Assembly: GCA_019416285.1 (NCBI GenBank)
Contig: DXXM01000056.1
Span: forward strand, 1 to 9,736
DNA length: 9,736 nt
DNA from: Bacteroidales bacterium
GTDB taxonomy: Bacteria > Bacteroidota > Bacteroidia > Bacteroidales > Muribaculaceae
Direction of reading: 5' to 3'
Position 1 is the stretch's first letter. Every line of letters begins with the position of its first letter. Positions 1 to 8,172 of this stretch are shown one piece after another. Under the pieces are notes generated by a model. It was not told the origin of the DNA and ran no database searches. It was given only the letters and a program-made list of their open reading frames with translations. The translations under genes and the position numbers were made by a program.

Positions 1-74
1 CTTCGACTTAAAAGCATTTTATCTAAAAAATTCGCTGCCCCTCATTTCACTTTTGGTTTTAAACAGCCTCTAAG
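1..74. repeat. Left copy of window-flanking inverted repeat, likely IS or MITE end
   Basis: Bases 20-74 are the reverse complement of 9736-9682 with a single mismatch (base 56 against base 9700). Bases 1-19 probably belong to the same element, but the other copy is cut by the window edge, so this cannot be compared. The inner edge reads AAACAGCCTC followed by TAAG; its mirror in the right copy is CTTA followed by GAGGCTGTTT. That layout resembles a terminal inverted repeat next to a short target site. The element would extend left, out of the window. Reading rightward, two frames stay open through the repeat, so the 3' end of a transposase gene is possible, but I cannot recognise a family. 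The repeat ends one base before the stop codon of the SusC-like gene. Confidence 0.8.
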
Positions 75-75
75 G

Positions 76-3000
76 TTAGAACGAGAGATTGAGACCTACA
101 ACATAGCTGCGCGAGAGGGGATAGGTCGACGAGTCGTAGCCGGGAGTACAGATGATGTTGTCGTTCTTGGCTGAAGCGTCGGGGTCGTAGCCTGAATATC
201 CGGTGATGGTGCAGAGATTGTTGGCGGTGAAGTAGAGACGGAGGTTGTTTACATGTACTTTCTTCATCCATTTGGCAGGGAAAGTGTAGCCGAGTGTCAC
301 CTGTGCGAGACGGAGATATGAACCGTCCTCTACGAAATAGGATGAAGGATAGGTGATGGTGTTGACATTGTTTGTCGAGAGCGCCCATGTGCGTCCGGCC
401 TCGTTGGGGTTGAGTTCGCGGAGACGGGCTACATTCTTTGTCTCACGTCCGGTAGCGGGGTCGATAAGGCGGTAGAAATTGTTGCCGAACTCGGTGGGGA
501 CGTTTTCGAAAGGGGCGTAGGGGCTCATGGCGTGCTTGGTGGCATTGTAGATGTCGTTGCCGACGTTGAACTTCATGAACACGTTGAGGTCGAAGCCCTT
601 GAATGTGAACTGGTTGTTGAAACCGCCGATAAGGTCGGGAGTGCCGTTACCGATTTTGACGAGCTTGCGGGTGAACTGCTTGGTTCCGTCCTCATTCTCG
701 GTGTCGGCTGCAAACTTGATGTCGCCGGGCTTGGGAGTGCCGGAAGCGGGGAGTACCACGCCTTCCTTGAGAGCTCCGTAAGTGCCGTCCTCGTTGATTT
801 CGAAGTCGTCGGTGGTGTAGATGCCCTCGTATTTGTAGCCGTACATGTCACCGAGGCTTTCGCCTACGGAAGCGTAGTAGGTCACTGTTCCCGAGCGGTT
901 GCCGCCGGCGCTGAATGTCTTGTGGTCCTCGCCGCTTTCAAGCGCGATTACTTTTGACTTGTTGAGCGAGAGGTTGAGCGATGATGTCCACTGGAAATCG
1001 CGGGTGGCGATGTTGACAGTGTTGAGCGAGAATTCCCAGCCGCGGTTACGCATTTTGCCCACGTTCTGATACTGCTTGCTGTAGCCTGTCGAGGTGGGGA
1101 TGACGCAGTTCATGAGCATGTCGGAAATCTGGTTGTTGTACCACTCGACGGTGAGATTGACGCGGTTGTTGAACATGCCGAGGTCAAGACCGATGTTGGT
1201 GGCGTGGAGGGTTTCCCATTTGAGGTTCTTGTTGCCGAGAGTAGTGCCGACCACGTAGGCGGGGGAATTTTCATCGTTGTCAGTGGGATAGGTGGTCATG
1301 GAAGCATTGGTCACGTAGAGATTCGAGCCGATGCCGTTGTTACCGGTCACACCGTAGCCCACACGGAACTTGAGGTTGTTGAACCACTCCGCGATGGAAT
1401 TTTCCTGCCAGAATTTTTCCTGCGATACTCGCCATGCGGCGGATGCTGAGGGGAAGTAGCCCCATTTGTTACCCTTGGCGAACTTCGATGAACCGTCGGC
1501 ACGCATTGTAGCTGTGAGGAGGTAGCGGTCGTCGTAGCCGTAGTTCACACGGCCGAAGAATGAAAGCATGTTGCTCTCGGAATAGCCTGATTCCTTAGAG
1601 GCGACTTCAACATTGGAGATGTCGTTGAGCCCGTGGTTGGGGTAGGGGAACTTGCGGAGGGTCCAGTTGTCCTTGTCGCTCTTTGAGAACGAATATTCCT
1701 GGCCCACCATCACTGTGAGGTCATGCTTCTCGGCGAAAGTCTTGACGAAATTGAGAGTGTTGGAGATATGCCAGCTTGAGCCTGAGGAATTTTTGATGGA
1801 GCCGGTCATACCGGTGTTTTCCGGATCGGAGAGATAGCCGGTAGAGCGTTCATCTGCGAAACTCTTGCCCTTGGACCATGAGGTCTGATAATTGCCCTGG
1901 GTGCGCCAGGAGAAGTATTTGAGGAAATCGATGGTGATTCCGGCGTTGACTTCGAAGCGGCGGTTGTGGCTTTCGGATGTCGATGCGAGGTTCTGTACGA
2001 GCGGGTTGTTGAGGTTATAGTTGCTGTCGAGTTTCTTGAACTGGATTGATGTCTCAGAGTTCATGAGCTCGTCCTGGCTGAAGAGCGTACCGCCGTTGAT
2101 AGGCTGGAGAAGCACATAGTCCATGTGGCCGTAGCTGCCGCCGCCGTGAGTCATTTTGTCATAGAAGAAAGAGTTGAAATCGACTTTCACGCCCTTCCAG
2201 AGCTCGGCGTTGATTTTGGCGCGGATTGAATTGCGGCGATAGTCATGGTTGGCGAGGAGACCGTCCTGGTTCACGTGGTTGTAGCTGAGGAGGACGCGGG
2301 TCTTTTCTGTGCCGGTCGAGAGTGATACGTTGTGGTTCTGTGTAGTGGCATGGCCTCCGAAAGCCTCATCCTGCCAGTCTACCGAGTAGGGATTGGCGCC
2401 GAGGCCGTAAAGCTGATCCATGGTGCCGTAGATGCCGGTGTACCATTCATTGTTGTTGTCGTAGTTGGCATCGTTGTAGCCGGTAGCCCAGGTTGTGGTC
2501 TTCCCTTGGAGCTCGGCGAGCTCATACTGGTAGCCTACATAGTCGCGTACATTCTGCATCATGTCGAGTTTCTTCGAAAGATGGTCGAATGACACATAGC
2601 CGTTGTAGTCCACCTTAGTCTTGCCTGCTGCGGCTGACTTGGTGGTGATGACAATGATACCGTTTGAACCGCGCGCACCGTAGATGGCGGTCGACGAAGC
2701 GTCTTTAAGCACGTCGATTGTTTCGATGTCGTTGATGTCAATGTTCTGTAATGCGTCAGACATGGCGAAACCGTCGACGATGTAAAGAGGTTTGGTGTCC
2801 TGGGTGAGTGACGCGCCACCGCGGACTGTCACGTTCATCGAGGCGCCGGGCGCACCGTTCTGCGACACGATGTTGACACCGGCAGCCTTGCCCTGAAGCG
2901 CTGCGGCAGCGGAGGTCACGGGGACTTTCGCGAGTTCCGAACCCGACACTGACGAAACGGCGCCCGTGAGGTCTTTTTTCTTGACTGTGCCATAGCCGAT

Positions 3001-3330
3001 GGCAACCACTTCATCGAGTACGGTGGTGTTGTTCTCGAGGGTCACGTTGATGGTAGTCTGCCCGTTGACGGGAACATCCTTGGTGTCGTAGCCGATGTAG
3101 GAGAACTGGAGAGTGGATTTGGATGGAACGGAGATGGTGTAATTTCCGTCAATGTCGGTGGCTACACCGTGTTGGGTTCCCTTCTGCATCACGGTTGCCC
3201 CGATGAGGGGTTCGCCGGTATTGTCCACGACAGTGCCTTTGACTGTGATGTTCTGGGCATAAACTGAAAGTGAGAAGGTCAAGGTCAGCAGCATGGCCAA
3301 CCAATAGCGAGTTTTCTGACTTAAATTCAT
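76..3330 (-). CDS. SusC/RagA-family TonB-linked outer-membrane receptor
   Basis: This is a 1084-residue outer-membrane barrel that imports a ligand, usually a glycan or peptide, using TonB energy. A signal peptide covers about residues 1-25 (cleavage likely after SVYA). A carboxypeptidase-regulatory-like beta-sandwich domain spans about 28-100 (KGTVVDNTGEPLIGATV). The TonB-box region LDEVVAIGYGT is at about 105-115. The plug follows, with the SusC signature at about 197-233 (IDVLKDASSTAIYGARG, then GIIVITTKS). The rest is barrel, ending in GLNLSF with the C-terminal aromatic residue expected for barrel assembly. The length and intact termini say the gene is complete. There is no N-terminal STN domain, so signalling to an anti-sigma factor is not expected. 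Family members normally have a SusD lipoprotein gene directly downstream; here a repeat follows the TAA stop instead. The substrate is unknown. A consensus promoter lies about 190 bp upstream. Confidence 0.95.
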   Translation of the reverse strand: MNLSQKTRYWLAMLLTLTFSLSVYAQNITVKGTVVDNTGEPLIGATVMQKGTQHGVATDIDGNYTISVPSKSTLQFSYIGYDTKDVPVNGQTTINVTLENNTTVLDEVVAIGYGTVKKKDLTGAVSSVSGSELAKVPVTSAAAALQGKAAGVNIVSQNGAPGASMNVTVRGGASLTQDTKPLYIVDGFAMSDALQNIDINDIETIDVLKDASSTAIYGARGSNGIIVITTKSAAAGKTKVDYNGYVSFDHLSKKLDMMQNVRDYVGYQYELAELQGKTTTWATGYNDANYDNNNEWYTGIYGTMDQLYGLGANPYSVDWQDEAFGGHATTQNHNVSLSTGTEKTRVLLSYNHVNQDGLLANHDYRRNSIRAKINAELWKGVKVDFNSFFYDKMTHGGGSYGHMDYVLLQPINGGTLFSQDELMNSETSIQFKKLDSNYNLNNPLVQNLASTSESHNRRFEVNAGITIDFLKYFSWRTQGNYQTSWSKGKSFADERSTGYLSDPENTGMTGSIKNSSGSSWHISNTLNFVKTFAEKHDLTVMVGQEYSFSKSDKDNWTLRKFPYPNHGLNDISNVEVASKESGYSESNMLSFFGRVNYGYDDRYLLTATMRADGSSKFAKGNKWGYFPSASAAWRVSQEKFWQENSIAEWFNNLKFRVGYGVTGNNGIGSNLYVTNASMTTYPTDNDENSPAYVVGTTLGNKNLKWETLHATNIGLDLGMFNNRVNLTVEWYNNQISDMLMNCVIPTSTGYSKQYQNVGKMRNRGWEFSLNTVNIATRDFQWTSSLNLSLNKSKVIALESGEDHKTFSAGGNRSGTVTYYASVGESLGDMYGYKYEGIYTTDDFEINEDGTYGALKEGVVLPASGTPKPGDIKFAADTENEDGTKQFTRKLVKIGNGTPDLIGGFNNQFTFKGFDLNVFMKFNVGNDIYNATKHAMSPYAPFENVPTEFGNNFYRLIDPATGRETKNVARLRELNPNEAGRTWALSTNNVNTITYPSSYFVEDGSYLRLAQVTLGYTFPAKWMKKVHVNNLRLYFTANNLCTITGYSGYDPDASAKNDNIICTPGYDSSTYPLSRSYVVGLNLSF

Positions 3331-3510
3331 ACACTCATGGTTTTTTAGATTGGTCTATAAAAGTTACTTATATTTTGTGTTGCACACGGAAGCAGTTCCC
3401 TCGAATTGCTTGAATCAAGGGAACTGTAAATTTGTGTTAATTATTTTCAGCAGCATATTAAGTTTTTTCAGGCAGTAATCTTCGCTTTGGTGTATGTCTG
3501 GCGACATTAC
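3331..3510 (-). promoter_or_regulatory. Long 5' leader of the SusC-like gene
   Basis: If transcription starts near 3508, the mRNA has an untranslated leader of about 180 nt. It contains no ORF of useful size. It holds a 9-bp inverted repeat at 3393-3401 and 3418-3426 (CAGTTCCCT / AGGGAACTG, 16-nt loop) that is not followed by a T tract, so it is not a simple terminator. Close to the start codon the leader is A/T-rich (CTAAAAAACC) with no Shine-Dalgarno sequence, as is usual in this phylum. A three-codon ORF (ATG AGT GTA TGA, 3338-3327) overlaps the susC start. A regulatory role for the leader is inference. Confidence 0.4.
3393..3426 (-). promoter_or_regulatory. Hairpin in the SusC-like gene's leader
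   Basis: A perfect 9-bp inverted repeat, CAGTTCCCT at 3393-3401 and AGGGAACTG at 3418-3426, is separated by 16 nt. It sits about 65 to 100 nt before the start codon. No run of T follows it on the minus strand. It could be an mRNA stability element, an antisense or protein target, or an operator. Only the structure is seen; the function is unknown. Confidence 0.4.
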
Positions 3511-3515
3511 GTCGC
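3494..3515 (-). promoter_or_regulatory. Two overlapping inverted repeats at the predicted transcript start
   Basis: GCGAC-ATTAC-GTCGC (3501-3515) and ATGTC-TGGC-GACAT (3494-3507) share bases 3501-3507, so the two hairpins cannot form together. The first abuts the -7 box and would lie at the very 5' end of the transcript or act as a DNA operator. The stems are only 5 bp each, so chance is a real possibility. Confidence 0.3.
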
Positions 3516-3545
3516 AAAGGTACTGAGAAAAATTACCCCCCCAAA
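3515..3545 (-). promoter_or_regulatory. Bacteroidetes-type promoter for the SusC-like gene
   Basis: On the minus strand a TTTG box (complement of 3542-3545) is followed after exactly 19 bp by TACCTTTG (complement of 3515-3522). This is a full match to the -33 TTTG and -7 TAnnTTTG consensus known for the primary sigma factor of Bacteroides. The region upstream (3546-3600) is very A/T-rich, like an UP element. The spacer begins with a run of G: seven G in total at 3536-3542, the first shared with the TTTG box. The predicted start is near 3508. Confidence 0.75.
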
Positions 3546-3688
3546 TTATTAACCAAATTTAACAAAATAACATTTAATGTAAATATAAGTTAACAATCTT
3601 TTGGTTTTTGAGTCTATGAAATTCTCCCGAATTTCCACTAACAGGTCGCGTCAGATTTGTATGTAGGGTGTGTGGTGTGTATGAAGAG
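3546..3688. other. Intergenic region between the MATE gene and the susC promoter
   Basis: No gene is seen. The part nearest the susC promoter (3543-3611) is strongly A/T-rich. The part next to the MATE stop has a G/T-rich stretch on the plus strand (3661-3680). The only clear structure is a 7-bp hairpin at 3618-3635. I see no canonical terminator with a T tract after the MATE gene. Confidence 0.6.
3618..3635 (-). terminator. Possible weak 3' hairpin after the MATE gene
   Basis: GAAATTC (3618-3624) and GAATTTC (3629-3635) form a perfect 7-bp stem with a 4-nt loop. On the minus strand the loop is GGGA, a GNRA-type tetraloop. It lies 54 nt past the MATE stop codon. No U tract follows it on the minus strand, so it may be an mRNA 3'-end stabiliser rather than an intrinsic terminator, or have no function. 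Confidence 0.2.
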
Positions 3689-4978
3689 TCATTTCATAAT
3701 GCGGTTTCTGAGCAGAGTGAGGACCACTCCGCGGCAGAGAAGATAGGAAAGGAAGGCTATCCACAGTCCGTGGTTGCCGAGTCGAGGGAAGAGGAGTGTG
3801 TAGAGGCCGAAATAGACGATAGTGGCGCTTGCGATTGAAATCAGCATCTCGCGGGTCTTTGTCGCACCGATGAATATGCCGTCCCATGTGAAGGCGGCAA
3901 AGCCTACGGTCGGAATAGCAATGACCCAGCTGTAGAATTCCTTTGACGACAGAATCACGTCTCTGTCATCGCTCAGTAGCGACATGATTCCCTCGCCGCC
4001 CACGGCATAGACGGCGGTGAATACCGCAACCATCAGCACACTCCATCTGAAGAGTGCTTTTATGGTGATTTTCAGTTTCTCCCTGTCGCGGCTTCCGATG
4101 CAGTTGCCGCACAGAGCCTCGCCTGCGAAGGCGAATCCGTCCATGAAGTAGGAGAAGAGGATGAAAAACTGCATAAGCAGAGTGTTGATGGCCAGAATCA
4201 CCGTCCCTTGTGTCGAGCCGGTGCGCGTGAACCACACCGTTACCGCAATCAGGCAGAGCGTGCGGAAAAATATGTCAATATTGACTGAGAAGAATCTTTT
4301 TAGCTCCTCTGTGCGGAATATCTCTCTCCATGACGCAGGCCTTGGTCTGAATTTCAGGGCTACGACGCAGATTCCGACGATGAAACCGGTCCATTGCGCC
4401 GCTAAAGTGCCGCAGGCCACACCTCTGACCTTCATTCCGAACACAAATACGAGCAGCAGACTGACGGCGATGTTGGTGATGTTGATTATAAATGAAATCC
4501 ACATTGGGATCCGGGCTTCCTTCAGGCCGAGAAACCATCCGGTCAGCACGAATGTGGCGAGCGAGGCGGGTGCCCCCCATATAAGGATGGTGTAATATTC
4601 CCTGACCATTTCCGCTACGGCGCCTCTGACCTCGAGAATCTCTATGGCGAAATGGAGTATGAGGCCGCTGAACAGGAGCATTGCGGCTGATGCTGCGAAG
4701 GCTACCGACAGTCCTCTGGCAAGGACAAGTGACGATTCGTTGCTGTCGGCCGCGCCGTGGGCCTGAGCCGTGAGGCCGCTTGTGCCCATGCGCAGAAATG
4801 CAAACAGCCAGTAGAGCATATTGAATATGGTACCGCCAACGGCGATGGCGGCTATATAGTCGGCGCTCCCCATATGACCAACAATCACCACATCCATTAG
4901 CGCGAGCAGTGGTGTGGTGATGTTGGTTATAATCGAGGGTACTGCTATCGACAGTATTTCACGATTAATCGGTTTCAT
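3689..4978 (-). CDS. MATE-family efflux transporter, DinF-like
   Basis: This 429-residue inner-membrane protein belongs to the multidrug and toxic compound extrusion family, which exports compounds in exchange for sodium or protons. It has about twelve hydrophobic segments. The N-terminal half carries the DinF-clade pattern: PSIITNITTPLLALMD with VGHMGS at about 15-40, and YWLFAFLRMGTSGLTAQAHG at about 56-75, closely matching the FNFLYWGFGFLRMGTTGLAAQ region of DinF proteins. The length is typical (about 430-460). The start at 4978 follows the OPT stop by 12 bp, so it is very likely the last gene of the lysC-lysA-OPT transcript. No Shine-Dalgarno sequence is seen. The substrate is unknown; drug, metabolite or amino-acid-related export are all possible. 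Assignment to the MATE superfamily is firm; the DinF subgroup is based on motif recall. Confidence 0.9.
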   Translation of the reverse strand: MKPINREILSIAVPSIITNITTPLLALMDVVIVGHMGSADYIAAIAVGGTIFNMLYWLFAFLRMGTSGLTAQAHGAADSNESSLVLARGLSVAFAASAAMLLFSGLILHFAIEILEVRGAVAEMVREYYTILIWGAPASLATFVLTGWFLGLKEARIPMWISFIINITNIAVSLLLVFVFGMKVRGVACGTLAAQWTGFIVGICVVALKFRPRPASWREIFRTEELKRFFSVNIDIFFRTLCLIAVTVWFTRTGSTQGTVILAINTLLMQFFILFSYFMDGFAFAGEALCGNCIGSRDREKLKITIKALFRWSVLMVAVFTAVYAVGGEGIMSLLSDDRDVILSSKEFYSWVIAIPTVGFAAFTWDGIFIGATKTREMLISIASATIVYFGLYTLLFPRLGNHGLWIAFLSYLLCRGVVLTLLRNRIMK

Positions 4979-4990
4979 TTATTATCGGTG

Positions 4991-6985
4991 TCAGTCTTTC
5001 AGGGCTTTTGCCTTCATGGAATCCCAAATGAGATAGATGATGAGAAGCGCGTAGATGGCGAGACCGGCCCACTGGGTCGAGATGGCATCCATAGGATTGT
5101 CGTATTCGAATCCGAGGAAGCGGGTGAGGGCGGCGAATACACCGAAGAGTGCGCCGCCGGCGATAAGGCCCGACGAGATGAGCGTACCGCGGTCACGACG
5201 GGCGTCGTTGAGCGCCTTGTCCTTGGAACGGCTGCCGACGAACCATGCGATGGCGCCTCCGACGAGCAGCGGAGTGTTGAGCTGGAGCGGGATGAACATA
5301 CCGAGGCAGAAAGCGAGGGCAGGCACGCCGAGCCAGTTGAGCAGCAGGGCAAGGATTGCACCGACCATGTAGAGAATCCAGGGGGTGTCGCCGCCCATCA
5401 TCAGCGGCTCGATTACCTTGGCCATGGCATTGGCCTGCGGTGCCACGAGCGCGTTTTCACCTGTAAAGCCGTAGACCTGGTTGAGCAGGAGGATTACACC
5501 GCCTACAGTCGCGGCCGAAACGAGTGTGCCGAGGAATTTCCAGCTTTCCTGCTTCTTGGGGGTCGAGCCGAGCCAGTAGCCCACCTTGAGGTCGGTCACG
5601 AAACCGCCGGCCATTGAAAGTGCGGTGCAGACCACGCCGCCGATAACCATCGACGCCACGATGCCCGACGACCCGCTGAGGCCGATGCCGACAAAGATGG
5701 CTGATGCGATGATGAGTGTCATGAGCGTCATGCCCGACACAGGGTTGGAGCCGACGATTGCGATTGCGTTGGCGGCTACGGTTGTGAATAGGAAGGCGAT
5801 GACAGTGACTACAATCCATGCTACCAGTGCCTGCCAGAAGGTGTTGATGACACCTATCCAGAAGAAGAGGAGCACGGCTACAAGGGCTATCGACACGAAG
5901 AATACGATATGCTTCATCGAGATGTCGTTCTGCCAGCGCACGGTGGCGCTTCCCTCAGCCTTGCCGCGCAACTCGCGTCCGGCGAGTCCTACGGCGCTGC
6001 GGATGATGCCCCACGATTTGACAATGCCGATGATACCGGCCATGGCGATGCCGCCGATACCTATCATGCGGGCGTAGTCGCTGAAAATGGCTTCGGGTGC
6101 CATAGCTGCGATTTCAGCACTGCCGTAGGTACCCATGAGCGGAATGAGCACCCACCACACGAATACCGAACCGGCAAAGATTATAAAGGCATAGTTGAGA
6201 CCGATGATGTAGCCGAGACCGAGTACGGCAGCGCCGGTGTTGCAGCTCACCACGAGTTTGGTTTTCTCGGCGAGAGTCTGTCCCCAGCCGGTGACAGCGG
6301 TGTTGAGGACTCCGGCCCACCAGCCGAATGTCTCCACGATATAGTCATAGAGACCTCCGATAAGCGAGGCGAGGACAAGAGTCTTAGCCTGTCCGCCGCT
6401 TTTTGCCGAGGCTTTTCCGAGACCGCTCGCAAGTACCTGGGTGGTGGCGGTGGCTTCGGGGAAGGGATACTTGCCGTGCATGTCCTTCACAAAATATTTA
6501 CGGAAAGGAATGAAGAAAAGTATTCCGAGGATGCCGCCCAGGAGTGAGCTCAGGAATATCTGCAGGAAGTTGACGGTGATGTCGGGATACTTGGCCTGCA
6601 GGATGTAGAGAGCGGGCAGGGTGAAGATGGCGCCGGCCACAATCACACCCGAGCATGCGCCGATACTCTGGATGATGACGTTCTGTCCGAGCGGATTCTT
6701 CTTTTTCAGGGCTCCGGAGAGTCCGACAGCGATGATGGCGATAGGAATCGCGGCTTCAAAGACCTGTCCGACTTTAAGACCGAGATAGGCGGCCGCCGCG
6801 CTGAAAATGACCGCGAGAATCAGGCCCATGCTAACGGAGTAGGGGGTGACTTCGGGATAGTCGTGCGCGGGGTGCATTATCGGGCGATAGACTTCGTCCT
6901 CGCCCAGTTCCCTGAACGCGTTTTCAGGGAGTTCCAGCGGATCGGCTTCGGAATATATCTCCTTGGTCTCTTTGTTGTCTGCCAT
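4991..6985 (-). CDS. OPT-family oligopeptide transporter
   Basis: This 664-residue polytopic membrane protein belongs to the prokaryotic branch of the OPT/YSL oligopeptide transporter family, which takes up peptides or metal-chelate compounds by proton symport. The first 45 residues are hydrophilic and acidic. About 14-16 hydrophobic segments follow. Diagnostic stretches are QNVIIQSIGA with GAIFTLPALY (about 101-127) and the KYPFPEATATTQVL motif (about 172-185), which corresponds to the LPFPEGTA motif of bacterial members. The protein ends in a short basic tail (MKAKALKD). The gene begins 38 bp after the lysA stop and ends 12 bp before the MATE start, so it is likely co-transcribed with both. 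The substrate cannot be deduced; its place next to lysine/diaminopimelate genes makes a lysine- or murein-related peptide an attractive but unproven guess. Confidence 0.93.
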   Translation of the reverse strand: MADNKETKEIYSEADPLELPENAFRELGEDEVYRPIMHPAHDYPEVTPYSVSMGLILAVIFSAAAAYLGLKVGQVFEAAIPIAIIAVGLSGALKKKNPLGQNVIIQSIGACSGVIVAGAIFTLPALYILQAKYPDITVNFLQIFLSSLLGGILGILFFIPFRKYFVKDMHGKYPFPEATATTQVLASGLGKASAKSGGQAKTLVLASLIGGLYDYIVETFGWWAGVLNTAVTGWGQTLAEKTKLVVSCNTGAAVLGLGYIIGLNYAFIIFAGSVFVWWVLIPLMGTYGSAEIAAMAPEAIFSDYARMIGIGGIAMAGIIGIVKSWGIIRSAVGLAGRELRGKAEGSATVRWQNDISMKHIVFFVSIALVAVLLFFWIGVINTFWQALVAWIVVTVIAFLFTTVAANAIAIVGSNPVSGMTLMTLIIASAIFVGIGLSGSSGIVASMVIGGVVCTALSMAGGFVTDLKVGYWLGSTPKKQESWKFLGTLVSAATVGGVILLLNQVYGFTGENALVAPQANAMAKVIEPLMMGGDTPWILYMVGAILALLLNWLGVPALAFCLGMFIPLQLNTPLLVGGAIAWFVGSRSKDKALNDARRDRGTLISSGLIAGGALFGVFAALTRFLGFEYDNPMDAISTQWAGLAIYALLIIYLIWDSMKAKALKD

Positions 6986-7023
6986 AATGCAAGAATGTTT
7001 TTAATGATGGTTGATTTAAGGGG

Positions 7024-8172
7024 TTATTCTGAGAAGTAGGACGGCGGGAACGGGCGACAGTTATAGCGCGAGGCCATGATTTCGCCGTAGGCACCGGCCG
7101 AGCGAAGTGCCAGGAGGTCGCCGCGCTTGATTTGCGGGAGCGCTTCGTCCTGACCGAAGCAGTCGGACGACTCGCAGATGGGGCCTACCACATCGTAGTG
7201 GTGGAGCTCGCCGTCGGGATTGGTTATGTTCTCGATTTTGTGGTGCGCGTTGTAAAGGGCCGGACGGATAAGGTCGCTCATGCCGGCGTCGACAATGGCA
7301 AAGCGCTTGGAAGTGCCCTGCTTGACGTAGAGGACACGGGTGATGAGCGAACCGCACTGCGCCACGACGGAGCGACCGAGCTCGAAGTGCACTTCCTGGT
7401 CCGGACGTATGCGCAGATGATTATGGAAGGTGGTGAAATAGCCTTCGAAATCCGGAATCGGGTGACGCTCGGGGTGGGCATAGTCGATTCCGAGGCCCCC
7501 GCCAAGGTTGATGGACGAGAAATAGACTCCTCGTTCATTATATTCATCCTGCAGGCGGTTGATGGTTTCGCAGAGCATCACGAATGGCTCCGTCTCGGTA
7601 ATTTGAGAGCCGATATGGAAGTGGAGCCCTTTCAGCTCGATGTTCGGCAGAGTGCATGCGAGCGCCACCATCGAGGGGAGCATTTCGAGATTTATGCCGA
7701 ATTTGTTTTCGGCAAGACCGGTGGTGATATATGCGTGGGTATGGGCGTCGATATTGGGATTGACACGGATGGCGATGCGCGCTGTAGTGCCCATTTCGGT
7801 GGCAATCTGGCTGATTATGCGCAGTTCAGGCTCCGACTCGACGTTGAAACACTCGATATTCTTCTCAAGTCCAAGCCGGATTTCCCAGTCGCTTTTGCCC
7901 ACTCCGGCATACACGATGCGGTCGCCTCGGAAACCGGCTTCGAGCGCGGTCTCGATTTCCCAGCCGCTCACGCAGTCCACGCCGAGTCCTGCGGCCTGGA
8001 TGCAGCGGAGTATTCCGGGATTTGCGTTGGCCTTGATTGCATAATGAACCTTGAAACGCGGGTCGCGCGCGGTGCGTTTGATTTCCTTGAGCGTGCGGTC
8101 GAGGAGTTTCAGGTCATAGAAATAGAATGGAGTCTGAAGCGACTCGAATTCTTCAATCGGGAAGCGTGTCAT
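7024..8172 (-). CDS. lysA: Diaminopimelate decarboxylase
   Basis: This 382-residue cytoplasmic PLP enzyme of the fold-III (alanine-racemase-like) type decarboxylates meso-diaminopimelate to L-lysine, the last step of the DAP pathway. The PLP lysine is K47 in HYAIKAN. Other family sites are GVDCVSGWE (about 64-72), HIGSQ (186-190), the phosphate-binding GGGLG (224-228), CES in PICESSDCFG (active-site Cys 333 and Glu 334) and SAGAYG...SRYN (358-371). The usual EPGR motif reads ELGR (264-267), which I believe is normal in Bacteroidetes. The protein is slightly short for the family (usually about 390-420) but has all core motifs. Its ATG overlaps the lysC TGA as ATGA, which points to translational coupling and fixes the start. 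Confidence 0.96.
   Translation of the reverse strand: MTRFPIEEFESLQTPFYFYDLKLLDRTLKEIKRTARDPRFKVHYAIKANANPGILRCIQAAGLGVDCVSGWEIETALEAGFRGDRIVYAGVGKSDWEIRLGLEKNIECFNVESEPELRIISQIATEMGTTARIAIRVNPNIDAHTHAYITTGLAENKFGINLEMLPSMVALACTLPNIELKGLHFHIGSQITETEPFVMLCETINRLQDEYNERGVYFSSINLGGGLGIDYAHPERHPIPDFEGYFTTFHNHLRIRPDQEVHFELGRSVVAQCGSLITRVLYVKQGTSKRFAIVDAGMSDLIRPALYNAHHKIENITNPDGELHHYDVVGPICESSDCFGQDEALPQIKRGDLLALRSAGAYGEIMASRYNCRPFPPSYFSE

Noticed and set aside
1..172. An open plus-strand frame from the left edge, giving a sequence with FKQPL, as a transposase C-terminus
   Set aside because: It runs through the repeat into the antisense of susC, and only about 24 codons lie in the repeat, too few to identify a transposase. 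Kept only as a possibility in the repeat entry.
4988..6547. Several plus-strand open frames of 105-212 codons opposite the OPT gene
   Set aside because: They mirror a well-supported membrane transporter and their translations look like antisense of hydrophobic sequence, rich in charged residues and without family motifs.
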